Of a stretch of DNA of 64,000 nt, positions 46,908 through 55,926 are shown in pieces. The DNA comes from Anaeromyxobacter diazotrophicus (GTDB taxonomy: Bacteria > Myxococcota > Myxococcia > Myxococcales > Anaeromyxobacteraceae), in contig NZ_BJTG01000004.1 in assembly GCF_013340205.1 (NCBI RefSeq), positions 186,001-250,000 on the forward strand. Direction: 5' to 3'. The notes under the pieces were generated by a model. That model had not been told where the DNA came from. It made no database searches and saw only the letters and a list, made by a program, of their open reading frames with translations. The position numbers were made by a program, and so were the translations under genes. Within the stretch, counting starts at the first letter, position 1, and every line of letters begins with the position of its first letter.

Positions 46908-47265
46908 CCTCGGGCTGCGGCTCCTCTCGCTCGCCATGGCGGCGGCGCTGCTCTTCGTGGTGCACGGCGAGCGGCGCGCCTCGTTCACGGTGGTGGTGCC
47001 CATCGAGGCGAAGCTGCCGGCGGGGCTCGAGCCGGCCTCGCCGCTGCCCCAGAGCCTGCGCGTCTCGCTCTCCGGCCCCTGGGCGCGGCTGCGCTCGCTC
47101 GACGCCGGCGACGTCGGGCCCGTCACCATCGACCTCTCCCGCACGGGCCCGGGCGTCGCCTCCTGGTTCGTCCGGCCCGAGTCGCTGCGGCTGCCCGCCG
47201 GCGTGCGGGTCGAGTCGCTCTACCCCTCGCAGGGCGCCGTGCAGCTGGAGCGCGACCGCCCCTGA
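46894..47265 (+). CDS. cdaR: CdaR/YbbR-like regulator, single YbbR repeat
   Basis: 123 residues, GTG start, overlapping cdaA by 14 nt. N-terminal membrane anchor ([20 protein letters not shown]) and one YbbR-like extracytoplasmic repeat ([60 protein letters not shown]). Firmicute CdaR has several repeats; this is a minimal form. Its place between cdaA and glmM supports a CdaA-regulator role. Confidence 0.8.
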   Translation: MQQSNLGLRLLSLAMAAALLFVVHGERRASFTVVVPIEAKLPAGLEPASPLPQSLRVSLSGPWARLRSLDAGDVGPVTIDLSRTGPGVASWFVRPESLRLPAGVRVESLYPSQGAVQLERDRP

Positions 47266-47302
47266 GCGGCCCCCGGATCAACCCCATCACCGAGCTCCCA
47301 CC

Positions 47303-48733
47303 ATGAACGAGAAAGCGCTCTCCCGCCCTCCCTCCGGCGGCGCCCCCGAGGCGGCCGCCGCGCGCCGGCTGTTCGGCACCGACGGCGTGCGCGGCGTCGC
47401 GAACGTCTACCCGATGACGGCGGAGATGGCGCTCCAGCTCGGCCGCGCCCTCGCCTACCTGGTGCGGAGCGGCCCGCACCGGCACCGCATCGTCATCGGC
47501 AAGGACACCCGGCTCTCCGGCTACCTGCTCGAGCAGGCCATCGCCTCCGGGATCTGCAGCATGGGCGTGGACGTGATGCTGTGCGGCCCGCTGCCCACCC
47601 CCGGCATCGCGTTCATCACCGAGTCGATGCGCGCCGACGCGGGCGTGGTCATCAGCGCCAGCCACAACCCGTACCAGGACAACGGCATCAAGTTCTTCTC
47701 GCGCGACGGGTACAAGCTCCCGGACGAGATGGAGCTGCGCATCGAGCGCCTCGTGCTCGGCACGCCCGGGGACGGCAACGGCTCGGACGACTTCCACGCG
47801 CTCCGCCCCACCGCCAACCGCATCGGCAAGGCCAAGCGGATCGACGACGCGGGCGGCCGGTACATCGTCTTCCTGAAGTCGCTCTTCCCGCGCGAGCTGA
47901 CGCTCGACGGCCTCACCGTCGTGGTCGACTGCGGCCACGGCGCCGCCTACAAGGTCGCCCCGGCGGTGTTCGAGGAGCTGGGCGCGAAGGTGGTGCGGCT
48001 CGGCGTGAAGCCGGACGGCAAGAACATCAACGACGCCTGCGGCGCGGTGCACCCGGAGGCGATGGCGAAGGCGGTCGAGAAGCACGGGGCGCAGCTCGGC
48101 ATCGCGCTCGACGGGGACGCCGACCGCGTCATCGTCTCCGACGAGCACGGGCACATCGTGGACGGCGACGCCATCATGGCCATCGTGGGGCGCGACATGG
48201 TGCGCGCCCGCACGCTCGCCAAGAAGACGGTGGTGGCGACGGTGATGAGCAACGTCGGCCTGGAGCGCTCGCTGCGCGAGGTGGGCGGCCGGGTGGTGCG
48301 GACGGCGGTGGGCGACCGGTACGTGGTCGAGGAGATGCGCCGCTCCGGGTACAACTTCGGCGGCGAGCAGTCGGGCCACCTGCTCTTCCTCGACCACGTC
48401 ACCACCGGCGACGGCGTGTGCGCGGCCCTCAACCTGCTGGCGGTGATGCTGCGGGAGCAGCGCCCGGTGTCGGAGCTGGCCCGCTGCTTCGAGCCGGTGC
48501 CGCAGGTGCAGCTCAACGTGCCGGTGCGCGAGAAGCGGCCGCTGGAGCAGCTACCGGAGGTCCAGAAGGCGGTGGCGGCGGTCGAGAAGGCGCTCGCCGG
48601 GGACGGCCGGGTGCTGGTGCGCTACTCGGGGACCGAGAACAAGGCGCGCGTGCTGGTGGAGGGGCCGGACGCCAAGGTCATCGCCGCCCACGCCGAGGGG
48701 ATCGCCGGCGCGCTCCGGCGCGCCCTGGCCTGA
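47303..48733 (+). CDS. glmM: phosphoglucosamine mutase
   Basis: 476 residues. Catalytic phospho-Ser S120 in [20 protein letters not shown], substrate motifs [12 protein letters not shown], the metal-binding [24 protein letters not shown] and the phosphate loop [16 protein letters not shown]. It converts GlcN-6-P to GlcN-1-P for peptidoglycan precursors, and in other bacteria binds CdaA. Length is slightly above the usual 445-450. Confidence 0.95.
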   Translation: MNEKALSRPPSGGAPEAAAARRLFGTDGVRGVANVYPMTAEMALQLGRALAYLVRSGPHRHRIVIGKDTRLSGYLLEQAIASGICSMGVDVMLCGPLPTPGIAFITESMRADAGVVISASHNPYQDNGIKFFSRDGYKLPDEMELRIERLVLGTPGDGNGSDDFHALRPTANRIGKAKRIDDAGGRYIVFLKSLFPRELTLDGLTVVVDCGHGAAYKVAPAVFEELGAKVVRLGVKPDGKNINDACGAVHPEAMAKAVEKHGAQLGIALDGDADRVIVSDEHGHIVDGDAIMAIVGRDMVRARTLAKKTVVATVMSNVGLERSLREVGGRVVRTAVGDRYVVEEMRRSGYNFGGEQSGHLLFLDHVTTGDGVCAALNLLAVMLREQRPVSELARCFEPVPQVQLNVPVREKRPLEQLPEVQKAVAAVEKALAGDGRVLVRYSGTENKARVLVEGPDAKVIAAHAEGIAGALRRALA

Positions 48734-48792
48734 CCGGAGGGGCGGGGGCCGCGGCGCGCGGCCGCACTCCGCTCGGCAGCGGGGCGCGGGGC

Positions 48793-48801
48793 TGCTAGAT
48801 T
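48793..48801 (+). promoter_or_regulatory. extended -10 element 9 nt before pdxJ
   Basis: TGCTAGATT, ending 9 nt before the ATG; no Shine-Dalgarno sequence lies between, so transcription probably starts within a few nucleotides of the ATG. Confidence 0.5.
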
Positions 48802-48810
48802 GCGCCTCCC

Positions 48811-49536
48811 ATGGCACCCCGCCTCGGCGTCAACGTCGATCACGTCGCGACCCTGCGCCAGTCGCGCCGCACCACCTACCCCGACCCGGTCCAGGCCGCG
48901 ATGCTGGCCGAGCTGGCCGGCGCCGACCAGATCACCATCCACCTGCGGGAGGACCGCCGCCACATCCAGGAGCGCGACCTCGCGGTCCTGCGCAAGACGG
49001 TCCAGACGCGGCTGAACCTCGAGATGGCGGCCACCCAGGAGATGGTGAAGCTGGCCTTCGAGACCAAGCCCGACTCCTGCACGCTGGTGCCCGAGCGGCG
49101 CGAGGAGCTCACCACCGAGGGCGGGCTCGACGTGGCCGGCAACCGCGACGCCCTGCGCAAGGTGGTGCGGACGCTCAAGGACGCCGACATCACGGTGTCG
49201 CTCTTCCTCGACCCGGACATGGACCAGATCCGCGCCGCGCACCGGGTCGAGGCGGACGTGGTCGAGATCCACACCGGCCGCTACGCCGACGCGCGGCTGG
49301 CCCAGGACCGGCGGCGCGAGCTGGCGCGGGTGGTGGACGTGGCGAAGGCGGCGGCCAAGCTCGGGCTGCAGGTGGCGGCCGGGCACGGCCTCAACTATCA
49401 GAACGTCCTGCCGGTGGCCGCGGTGGCGGAGATCGAGGAGCTCAACATCGGCCACGCCATCGTCGGCCACGCCATCATGGTCGGGATGGAGCGGGCGGTG
49501 CGCGAGATGCAGGAGCTCCTGGCGCGGGCGCGGTGA
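48811..49536 (+). CDS. pdxJ: pyridoxine 5'-phosphate synthase
   Basis: 241 residues, complete. [91 protein letters not shown] and [20 protein letters not shown] match the family throughout. It makes vitamin B6 phosphate from aminoacetone derivative and DXP. Overlaps with the next reading region; no RBS but an extended -10 close upstream. Confidence 0.96.
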   Translation: MAPRLGVNVDHVATLRQSRRTTYPDPVQAAMLAELAGADQITIHLREDRRHIQERDLAVLRKTVQTRLNLEMAATQEMVKLAFETKPDSCTLVPERREELTTEGGLDVAGNRDALRKVVRTLKDADITVSLFLDPDMDQIRAAHRVEADVVEIHTGRYADARLAQDRRRELARVVDVAKAAAKLGLQVAAGHGLNYQNVLPVAAVAEIEELNIGHAIVGHAIMVGMERAVREMQELLARAR

Positions 49537-49592
49537 TTCGGGAAGCTCCCGCTCCGCCGATCGGAGCGGGGCAGGGGAGAGGATCGGCGAGC

Positions 49593-49979
49593 ATGGTGGT
49601 CGGCTTCGGCCTCGACGTGGTCGAGATCGCGCGCATCGCGCGCCAGCTCGGCTCGCCCACCGCGGACCGCTTCCTCGCGCGCTGCTTCACGGCCGGCGAG
49701 CGCGACTTCTGCGATCGCTTCCAGGACCGCGCGGCCCGGTACGCGGCGCGCTTCGCGGCCAAGGAGGCCGCCTCCAAGGCGCTGGGCGTGCCGGACGGGA
49801 TCGGCTTTCACGACGTCGAGGTGCTGCGCGAGCGCGGCGCCCCCGCGCTCGCCCTCAGCGGCGCGGCGCAGCGCCGCGCCGCCGAGCTGGGCGTCTCCCG
49901 CGTGCACGTGACGCTCTCCCACGACGGGGGGGTGGCGGTGGCCGGGGTGGTGCTCGAGGCCGCGGAGCCCGCGCGATGA
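49593..49979 (+). CDS. acpS: holo-[acyl-carrier-protein] synthase
   Basis: 128 residues from ATG 49593, chosen because the family begins VVGFGLDVVEIARIARQL; GAGAGGA is upstream. A GTG at 49533 overlapping pdxJ is in frame. D8-type metal ligand in GLDVVEI and the conserved RFAAKEAASKALG (Glu and Lys of the active site) are present. It transfers 4'-phosphopantetheine from CoA to ACP. The stop overlaps the next ATG (ATGA). Confidence 0.93.
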   Translation: MVVGFGLDVVEIARIARQLGSPTADRFLARCFTAGERDFCDRFQDRAARYAARFAAKEAASKALGVPDGIGFHDVEVLRERGAPALALSGAAQRRAAELGVSRVHVTLSHDGGVAVAGVVLEAAEPAR

Positions 49980-51505
49980 GGGTCGTGACCGCCGCCGAGA
50001 TGCGCGCCATCGACGGGGCCGCGATCGCGGGCGGCGTGCCGGGCATGGCGCTCATGGAGCGGGCCGGCGCGGCGGTCGCGCGCGCGGCGCTGGTGCTGCG
50101 CGGCCCAGGCGGGCGCGTGGTGGCGCTCTGCGGCGGCGGGAACAACGGCGGGGACGGCTACGTCGCGGCGCGGGTGCTCGCCGAGGCCGGCGTGCCCGTG
50201 AGCGCGGTGGCGATCGCCGCGCCGGACGCGCTGCGGGGCGACGCGCGCGCGGCCCACGAGGCGGCGGTGCGCGGCGGGGTGGGCGTGGCGCCCGGCGCGG
50301 AGCTGGCCGCGCTGCGCGCCGGGCCGGGCGACGTCCTCCTCGACGCGCTCCTCGGCACCGGGCTCGCGCGCGCCGCCGGCGGCGCCTTCGCGGCGGCCAT
50401 CGCGCGGCTGGCGGAGCTCCGCGCGGGCGGCGCCAAGGTGCTGGCGGTCGATCTGCCCTCCGGGCTCTCGGCCGACACCGGCCGGCCGCTCGGGCCGTGT
50501 GTCCAGGCCGACGCCACGGTCACCTTCGGCTTCCTGAAGCGCGGGCTCGTGCTGCACCCCGGCGCGGAGCTGGCGGGGGCGGTCGAGGTGGTGGACATCG
50601 GCCTGCCGCGCGCCGCGGCGGAGGCGGTGCCGCCGACGGCCGAGCTCCTGACGGAGGAGGAGGCGCGGGCGCTCGTGCCGCCGAGGCCCCCGGAGGCGCA
50701 CAAGGGCGACGCGGGGAGGCTCCTCGTGGTGGCCGGCTCGCCCGGCAAGAGCGGCGCGGCGCACCTCGCGCTGGCGGGCGCGCTGCGCGGAGGGGCGGGG
50801 CTCGTCACCCTCGCCGCGCGCGCCGAGGTGCTGCCCTTCGCGCTGGCGGGCCGCCCGGAGGCGATGAGCCTGGCGCTGCCGGGCGAGGGGCCGCTCGGGC
50901 CGGGCGACCTCGAGGCGCTCCTCGCCGCCGCGCACGGGATGGACGCGGTGGTGATCGGCCCGGGGATCCCGCGCGGGCCGGAGACCGCCGCCGCGCTGCA
51001 CGCGTTCCTGGCGCGGGCGCGCCTGCCGGCGGTGCTGGACGCCGACGCGCTGAACGCGCTCGCCGAGCGCCCGGACCTGCTCGCCGCGCTGCCCGCGCCG
51101 GTCGTCCTCACGCCGCACCCCGGCGAGATGGCGCGCCTGGCGGGGACCACCATCGCGGAGGTGCAGCGGGATCGCCTGGCCGTCGCGGCGGCGCGGGCGC
51201 GCGCCTGGGGCTGCGCCGTGGTGCTGAAGGGGGCGCGGACGGTGGTGGCCGCGCCGTCCGGGGCGCCCGCGATCGTGCCCGCCGGGAACCCGGGCCTCGC
51301 CACCGGCGGGACGGGCGACGTGCTGGCGGGGCTCACCGGCGCGCTCCTCGCCGGGCACCTGCCGCCCTTCGACGCCGCGCGCGCCGCCGCCTTCGCGCAC
51401 GCGCTGGCCGGGGACCTCTGCGCCGCGCGGCTGGGGCAGCGCGGGCTGCTCGCCTCGGACGTCGCCGGCGCGCTCGGCGAGGTCTGGGCGCGGTGGGGCC
51501 GGTGA
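49976..51505 (+). CDS. nnr: bifunctional NAD(P)HX epimerase/dehydratase
   Basis: 509 residues. N-terminal YjeF_N epimerase domain (1-~215; MRVVTAAEMRAIDGAAIAGG, VALCGGGNNGGDGYVAARVL, VLAVDLPSGLSADTG) fused to the C-terminal ADP-dependent dehydratase/kinase-like domain (HKGDAGRLLVVAGSPGKSGA, VIGPGIPRGP, LTPHPGEMARLAG, NPGLATGGTGDVLAGLTGAL). It repairs hydrated NAD(P)H. Overlaps acpS and tsaE. Confidence 0.94.
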   Translation: MRVVTAAEMRAIDGAAIAGGVPGMALMERAGAAVARAALVLRGPGGRVVALCGGGNNGGDGYVAARVLAEAGVPVSAVAIAAPDALRGDARAAHEAAVRGGVGVAPGAELAALRAGPGDVLLDALLGTGLARAAGGAFAAAIARLAELRAGGAKVLAVDLPSGLSADTGRPLGPCVQADATVTFGFLKRGLVLHPGAELAGAVEVVDIGLPRAAAEAVPPTAELLTEEEARALVPPRPPEAHKGDAGRLLVVAGSPGKSGAAHLALAGALRGGAGLVTLAARAEVLPFALAGRPEAMSLALPGEGPLGPGDLEALLAAAHGMDAVVIGPGIPRGPETAAALHAFLARARLPAVLDADALNALAERPDLLAALPAPVVLTPHPGEMARLAGTTIAEVQRDRLAVAAARARAWGCAVVLKGARTVVAAPSGAPAIVPAGNPGLATGGTGDVLAGLTGALLAGHLPPFDAARAAAFAHALAGDLCAARLGQRGLLASDVAGALGEVWARWGR

Positions 51506-51984
51506 TGGCCCCGCCGCCGCGCCACGAGGCGCGCCGCACCACCCGCTCGGCGCGCGCGACGTTCGAGCTGGGCGTGCGGCTCGGCGCCGCGCTCCAGCCC
51601 GGCGACGTGGTGGCCCTGGTGGGCGAGCTCGGCGCGGGCAAGACCCAGCTCGTGCGCGGGCTCTGCCGCGGCGCGGGCGTGCCCGACGCCGAGGTCGCGA
51701 GCCCCACCTTCGCCATCGTCGCGAGCTACCGCGGCCGGCTCCCGGTGCACCACGCCGACCTGTACCGCCTGGCGGACGAGGACGAGCTCTACGCCACCGG
51801 CTTCTCCGAGCTGCCGGGCGGGGAGGGCGCGCTGGTGGTGGAGTGGGCGGACCGCATCCCCGGCGCGCTCCCCGCCGAACGGCTGGAGGTGCGCCTCGAG
51901 CACGACGACCGCGCCCCCGGCACGCGCCACCTCACGCTGGTGGGCGTGGGCGAGCGGCACGCGGCGCTGGCGCGGGTGGTCTGA
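51505..51984 (+). CDS. tsaE: tRNA threonylcarbamoyladenosine biosynthesis ATPase TsaE
   Basis: 159 residues, ATG overlapping the nnr stop (TGATG). Walker A in VVALVGELGAGKTQLVRGLC, then VASPTFAIVASY, VHHADLYRLADEDELYATGF and the ALVVEWADRIPGALP motif. It works with TsaB/TsaD to make t6A37 in ANN-decoding tRNAs. Last gene of the housekeeping run. Confidence 0.95.
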   Translation: MAPPPRHEARRTTRSARATFELGVRLGAALQPGDVVALVGELGAGKTQLVRGLCRGAGVPDAEVASPTFAIVASYRGRLPVHHADLYRLADEDELYATGFSELPGGEGALVVEWADRIPGALPAERLEVRLEHDDRAPGTRHLTLVGVGERHAALARVV

Positions 51985-52628
51985 AGGGCGCCGTCGCTGC
52001 GCTCGAAGCTCGCCGGCGGGTCCTCTCCCTCTGCCCGCGGAGCTTCGGAAGCGCGCTGGGTCCACCGCTCGCTCGCCCCGCGGAGCTTCCGGGAGGCGCC
52101 CTGGCTCCTCCTCTCCCTCGCCCCGCGGAACGGGGAGAGGGCCGGGGCTCATCATTCATCACATCTCGAGGAGGGTATGCATCTCAGCGGCCGTCGGTGG
52201 GCTTGGCGGGCCGGCGGACTGCGGGCATAGAGGGGCGCGGCAGGATGGGCGGCCAGGCCCGCGCTGGCGGCCCGGCCTCGGACGCCGGGCGCTCCACGCG
52301 CGGCGGAGCCGCGCGTTCGAGACGGTTGCGCGTGCCAGGCTCACGACGGTGCTCTGACGGTGAACCACGGTGCGGCCGGCGGCGGCGCACGCCCCAACGG
52401 TGAACGCTTTCGCGCTTGACCGAGTCACGGCTGAATCGCGCGCGCGGCCCGGCAATGCAACAGGATCGCCCGCCAGCGCGCCGCGCCCTGCGCCTGCGGG
52501 GTGCTCGGCGCCGTCGAAGGCGAAGTCGGCGGGCACATCACGAGAAGGGCCAGGAGTGGCGGCCAGGGGCCTTCCCGGAGGCTCGAAAAGTGCGTGTTAC
52601 CTTCGGCGAACACGTACCGGAGGTCTCC
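51985..52628. other. 644-nt repeat-rich intergenic region
   Basis: No credible gene on either strand. The left half contains a direct repeat of a GCCC(C)GCGGAGCTTC unit (around 52034 and 52075) and a CCTCTCC...GGGGAGAGG palindrome (52110-52140). The right half is plain GC-rich sequence leading to the HNH gene RBS. Confidence 0.5.
52110..52140. repeat. imperfect palindrome CCTCT...CCCCG-CGGAA-CGGGG-AGAGG
   Basis: Arms CCCCG/CGGGG with an outer CCTCT/AGAGG pair and a one-sided bulge. Resembles the unit at 26347-26371 and belongs to the same loose repeat class. Confidence 0.5.
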
Positions 52629-53846
52629 ATGCCCGACGCCGCGCCAGCTTCCCTCGATACCGTCGCCCTCCTCCACCGCCTGGCCGAGCTGGCCGGCCAC
52701 GAGCGCCACACCCAGGTCGAGTTCCTGCTCCACCTCGACGTCTTCGACCAGCGCCGGGCTTGGGCCGAGGCCGGATATCCCTCTCTCTGGGAGTGGTGTG
52801 TCCGCGCCCTCCACTTGAGCGAGGGCGCCGCCGGTCGGCGCATCGCCGCCATGCGCGTGCTGCGCCGATTCCCCGGGCTCGCGGAGCCGCTGCGCGACGG
52901 GCGCCTCTCCCTGTCCACCGCGGCTGTGCTCTCTCCCGTGCTCACGGAGGGGAACTGGGAGGAGCTCGTCGGGCGAGCCGCGTACAAGACGAAGGTGGAG
53001 ACGGAGCAGCTCGTCGCGTCGCTGCAGCCGCGGCCAGCGCCGCGGGAGGGGCTGCGGCGGCTCCCGAGGCCGGAAAAGGCGCCGGCTACCCTCGCGAAGC
53101 CGATCGAGGCGGGCTGCGTCGAGGTCGACGGAGCCGGGGAACGAGCCCCCGCCCTACGGCCCGAGGCGACGTCGGTGGAGCCTCTGACGCTCGAAGGGTC
53201 TGCGGCGCAGGCATGCCCGCGGGAGCTTCACGCGGCGCAGTCCGCACCTGCGCGTCGGGCCACGCTCGAGCCGGTCGACGCCGATACCTACTCGCTGCGG
53301 GTCACCGTCGACGCCGAGCTGAAGAAGGATCTCGACCAGCTGAAGTCGCTCCTCGCCCACAAGGTCCGGAACGGCGACCTCGGCGCGCTCCTCCGGGAAG
53401 CGGTGAAGTGCGCGCTGGAGAAGCATGGCAAGCGCCGGGGCGCCGTCGAGCCCTCCCGGAAGCGAAACATCACCGCGCCGGCGGAGAATGCACCCCCTCC
53501 GACCCCTGGCGAGCGCGAGCCCATCCCGGCCGCGGTGCGGCGGGAGGTCTGGAAGCGGGACGGCGGGCGCTGCGCCTGGTGCTCGCCGGATGGCCGCCGC
53601 TGCGGGAGCACCTGGATGCTGGAGCTCGACCACATCGAGCCCGTGGCGCTCGGCGGGCGCAGCACTGTCGACAACCTGAGACTGTGTTGCCGCAGTCACA
53701 ATTCGCTGCACGCGGAGCACGTCTTCGGGAGGGAGCGCATGGATCGGTTCCGGAAGGGCGCTGACCGGAGCGCTCCACCTACCGCCGCCAGCGGAAGCAC
53801 TTCTGGGGCGTGCGGCACGCGCGCTCAGGCCGCTGGCTCGACGTGA
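52629..53846 (+). CDS. HNH endonuclease-domain protein
   Basis: 405 residues, CGGAGG 5 nt before ATG 52629. N-terminal helical part (FLLHLDVFDQRRAWAEAGYP, SLSTAAVLSPVLTEGNWEEL) is of the DUF222-like type seen before bacterial HNH domains, the middle has DTYSLRVTVDAELKKDLDQL, and the C-terminal HNH zinc site is C-A-W-C...LELDHIEPVALGG...NLRLCCRSHNSLHAE. Such genes are multi-copy in myxobacteria. It contains a partial copy of the dispersed palindrome at 53134-53152 (encoding GERAPAL). Nuclease target unknown. Confidence 0.82.
   Translation: MPDAAPASLDTVALLHRLAELAGHERHTQVEFLLHLDVFDQRRAWAEAGYPSLWEWCVRALHLSEGAAGRRIAAMRVLRRFPGLAEPLRDGRLSLSTAAVLSPVLTEGNWEELVGRAAYKTKVETEQLVASLQPRPAPREGLRRLPRPEKAPATLAKPIEAGCVEVDGAGERAPALRPEATSVEPLTLEGSAAQACPRELHAAQSAPARRATLEPVDADTYSLRVTVDAELKKDLDQLKSLLAHKVRNGDLGALLREAVKCALEKHGKRRGAVEPSRKRNITAPAENAPPPTPGEREPIPAAVRREVWKRDGGRCAWCSPDGRRCGSTWMLELDHIEPVALGGRSTVDNLRLCCRSHNSLHAEHVFGRERMDRFRKGADRSAPPTAASGSTSGACGTRAQAAGST
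53134..53152. repeat. dispersed palindromic repeat, partial copy inside the HNH gene
   Basis: CCGGGGAACGAGCCCCCGC then CCTACGG, sharing GGGGxACGAGCCCCCGCCCTAC with the copies at 13340 and 59662 but with a shortened left arm. It keeps the HNH reading frame open. Confidence 0.5.
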
Positions 53847-54018
53847 ACGCTGGGGCAGTGCGGCACCGGATCGTGAGCCGATCTTGCGGCCGACGCCGCC
53901 GGGGAGTGACGCCTCGCTGGCGCCGCTCGCCGGACGGTGCCGTGCCTCGACGAGGCGGCGGCCGCGAGACCCCACGCAGCGGCAATGAAGGCCGCGCGGC
54001 CTCGGCAAAACTGACGCG

Positions 54019-54777
54019 TCAGGCCTCGAGGACGCGGTGGTCCGGATCGATCCCGACGAAGCCGCCCTCGGGGACCTCGCGCCAGGGGCCCGCGCCGATG
54101 GGCTCGCTGGCGATGGCGAAGACGCCGCTCGTCGCGATGTGCGGCGCGACGTGCAGCGTGCGGCCTCGGCGGCAGACCGCCAGCACCTCGCCGTTCGTGA
54201 CGAGCAGGTTGAGCGAGGAAGGCCGCGCGGGGCGGCGGTCGGCGAGGCGGGCCACGGTCTCGACCGTCGCGGAGAGCGCGCGGCGCACGTCCTCCAGATC
54301 GGGGGCGGCGCCGGCGCCGAGGTGGGCGTCGAGCAGGGTGAGGAAGAGGAAGAAGCACCGCTCGCTGTCGGTGTCGCCCGCGAGGAGGGCGCGGTAGCGC
54401 GGGTCGATCTCCGCCTCCAGCGCGCGCCGCACCGCCGGCGCGCGGCGGAAGCGGCTCACCGTGCCGTTGTGCGCGAAGAGCCAGCGCCCGTGGCTGAAGG
54501 GGTGGGTGTTCTCCTCGACCACCTCGCCGACGCTGGCGTCCCGCACGTGCGCGAGCACGATCTCCGAGCGCGCCTCGCGCGCCGCCGCGGCGAACGCCTC
54601 GTCGGCGTGGGCCGGCATGACCCCGCGCCGGAGCTGGACGCCGGACGCGTCGTACCAGCCGATGCCCCAGCCGTGACGGTGGCGGTGCGACTGCACGCGC
54701 AGCGCGTTGTGCGCGACGCAGAGCGGCTCGTGCGGGAGGTGGAGCGGATCGGCGTGCTGGGCGAAGAGGCGGCACAT
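54019..54777 (-). CDS. class II glutamine amidotransferase (YafJ-like)
   Basis: 252 residues from ATG 54777, which places the nucleophile Cys2 right after Met as the Ntn family requires (MCRLFAQHADPL). Also HGWGIGWYDASGVQLRRG, IVLAHVRDASVGEV, NTHPFSHGRWLFAHNGTVSR (catalytic Asn/Gly pair) and GDTDSERCFFLFL. It releases ammonia from glutamine; no synthase domain is fused, so the acceptor is unknown. Third in a minus-strand run after a phosphodiesterase and a rhodanese. Confidence 0.88.
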   Translation of the reverse strand: MCRLFAQHADPLHLPHEPLCVAHNALRVQSHRHRHGWGIGWYDASGVQLRRGVMPAHADEAFAAAAREARSEIVLAHVRDASVGEVVEENTHPFSHGRWLFAHNGTVSRFRRAPAVRRALEAEIDPRYRALLAGDTDSERCFFLFLTLLDAHLGAGAAPDLEDVRRALSATVETVARLADRRPARPSSLNLLVTNGEVLAVCRRGRTLHVAPHIATSGVFAIASEPIGAGPWREVPEGGFVGIDPDHRVLEA

Positions 54778-54889
54778 CGCGGCGGCCCCGGAGCTTAGCA
54801 CTCCGGGGCGAGGTCTCAAACGGACCGCCGCCCGGCCGGTGAGGGGCGCCGCGTGGAGCGCGCGTGCGACCTGGCGGCCCGGGCGAGCG

Positions 54890-55270
54890 TCACATCGGCT
54901 GGTGCTGGTTGCCCGTCTCGTGCGCCTCGGCCGCGCGGAGCGGCTCGAGCGGCAGGTGGGCCTGGCGCCACGCGTCGAAGCCGCCCGTGAGGGCGTACGC
55001 CTGCTGGAAACCCTGCCGCCGGAGCTGGAGCGCCACCCGGGCGCTCGAGTGCTCGGCGGTTCAGGTGCAGTAGGCGACGACCAGACCTTCCCGCGGCAAT
55101 CGGCCGGAGAGCTGGGCGACGTCGGCGTCGGGCGGGATGCGCACCGATCCAGGCAGCTGCTCGGTGGCGGTCTCGTAGGCGTGAGCGCTGCGCGCGTCGA
55201 CGAAGGTGACGCGCGCGCCGTGCGCCAGGCGCGCGCCGACCTCGGCGACGCTGATGCGGGGGATCTCCAT
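54890..55270 (-). CDS. rhodanese-domain protein with in-frame TGA (candidate selenoprotein)
   Basis: GGAGG lies 6 nt before ATG 55270. The first 69 residues form the front half of a rhodanese domain (VTFVDARSAHAYETATEQLP, LPREGLVVAYC68T). TGA at 55063-55061 is codon 70; the same frame continues with intact rhodanese back-half sequence (SSARVALQLRRQGFQQAYAL, TGGFDAWRQAHLPLEPL) to a stop at 54890, 126 residues in all. The TGA thus sits in the active-site loop as C68-T-U70-T, where many relatives have C-x-C-P. A 7-bp hairpin (55028-55046) begins 14 nt after it. Read as Sec, it is a periplasmic- or cytosol-located sulfurtransferase/redox protein (no signal peptide seen). A conventional caller would report only a truncated 69-residue protein. 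Confidence 0.75.
55028..55046 (-). other. SECIS-like stem-loop in the rhodanese gene
   Basis: On the minus strand GAGCGCC-CGGGT-GGCGCTC: a perfect 7-bp stem with a 5-nt loop that has G at its second position. The loop begins 21 nt after the TGA, within the 16-37 nt window I know for bacterial SECIS elements. Two further pairs form beyond a single C-C mismatch. Confidence 0.6.
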
Positions 55271-55310
55271 GGCGGCCTCCGCCGGAGAAGCTAAGCCGAG
55301 GGGCGCGGCC

Positions 55311-55832
55311 TCACACCTCCACCGACAGGGGCGCTTGCAGCAGGGGCAGCCCGGCCTGCGCCAGGTCGAAGAGGCGCACCTCGGCCCGGCGGCCCCGCAC
55401 CACCAGGAGCCCGGCGGCCCGGGGCAGGCTGAAGCGGCGGGGGCCCGCCGCGCCCGGGTTCACGTACAGGATCCCGTCCCGCACCGCCGCCGCCGGCCGG
55501 TGCGAGTGGCCGTGGACGACCACCCGGGCGCCGGAGCGCGCCAGCGCCTGGCGGACCGGCGGGAGCGGCCGCCCGCGGGCGCCGAGCTCGTGCACCAGGA
55601 TCGCCCGCAGCTCGCCCAGCGCGACCTCGGCCAGCTCGGGCAGCGCGTCGAAGGCCGGCCCGAGGTCGTTGTTGCCGCGCACCGCCGTCACCGGCGCGAG
55701 GCCCGCCAGCGCCTCGAGCACGGCCGGCCGGACCACGTCGCCGGCGTGCAGGATGAGGTCGCAGCCGCGGAACAGCTCGTCGAGGCGCGGCTCGACGAGG
55801 CCGTGGCTGTCCGAGACGAGGCCGACGCGCAC
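55311..55832 (-). CDS. YfcE/MJ0936-type metallophosphoesterase
   Basis: 173 residues from GTG 55832 (GGAGAAGGG upstream). The metal motifs are complete: VGLVSDSHGLVEPRL (D-x-H), LILHAGDVV (G-D), AVRGNNDLG (G-N-N-D), ILVHEL and VVHGHSHRPAA (G-H-x-H). It hydrolyses phosphodiesters; substrate unknown. The rhodanese follows 40 nt later on the same strand. Confidence 0.9.
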   Translation of the reverse strand: MRVGLVSDSHGLVEPRLDELFRGCDLILHAGDVVRPAVLEALAGLAPVTAVRGNNDLGPAFDALPELAEVALGELRAILVHELGARGRPLPPVRQALARSGARVVVHGHSHRPAAAVRDGILYVNPGAAGPRRFSLPRAAGLLVVRGRRAEVRLFDLAQAGLPLLQAPLSVEV

Positions 55833-55912
55833 CCCTTCTCCGTGCCCGGCGGACCGCCCGGCGTCAACGCCCCAGGACCGAATCAGGTGATCGCGCCGCC
55901 GCCGCTCTCGTC

Positions 55913-55918
55913 TACACT
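55913..55918 (+). promoter_or_regulatory. -10-like element 8 nt before psd
   Basis: TACACT, 8 nt before the ATG with no Shine-Dalgarno sequence between; one of the candidate leaderless starts. Confidence 0.35.
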
Positions 55919-55926
55919 CTCGCGCC

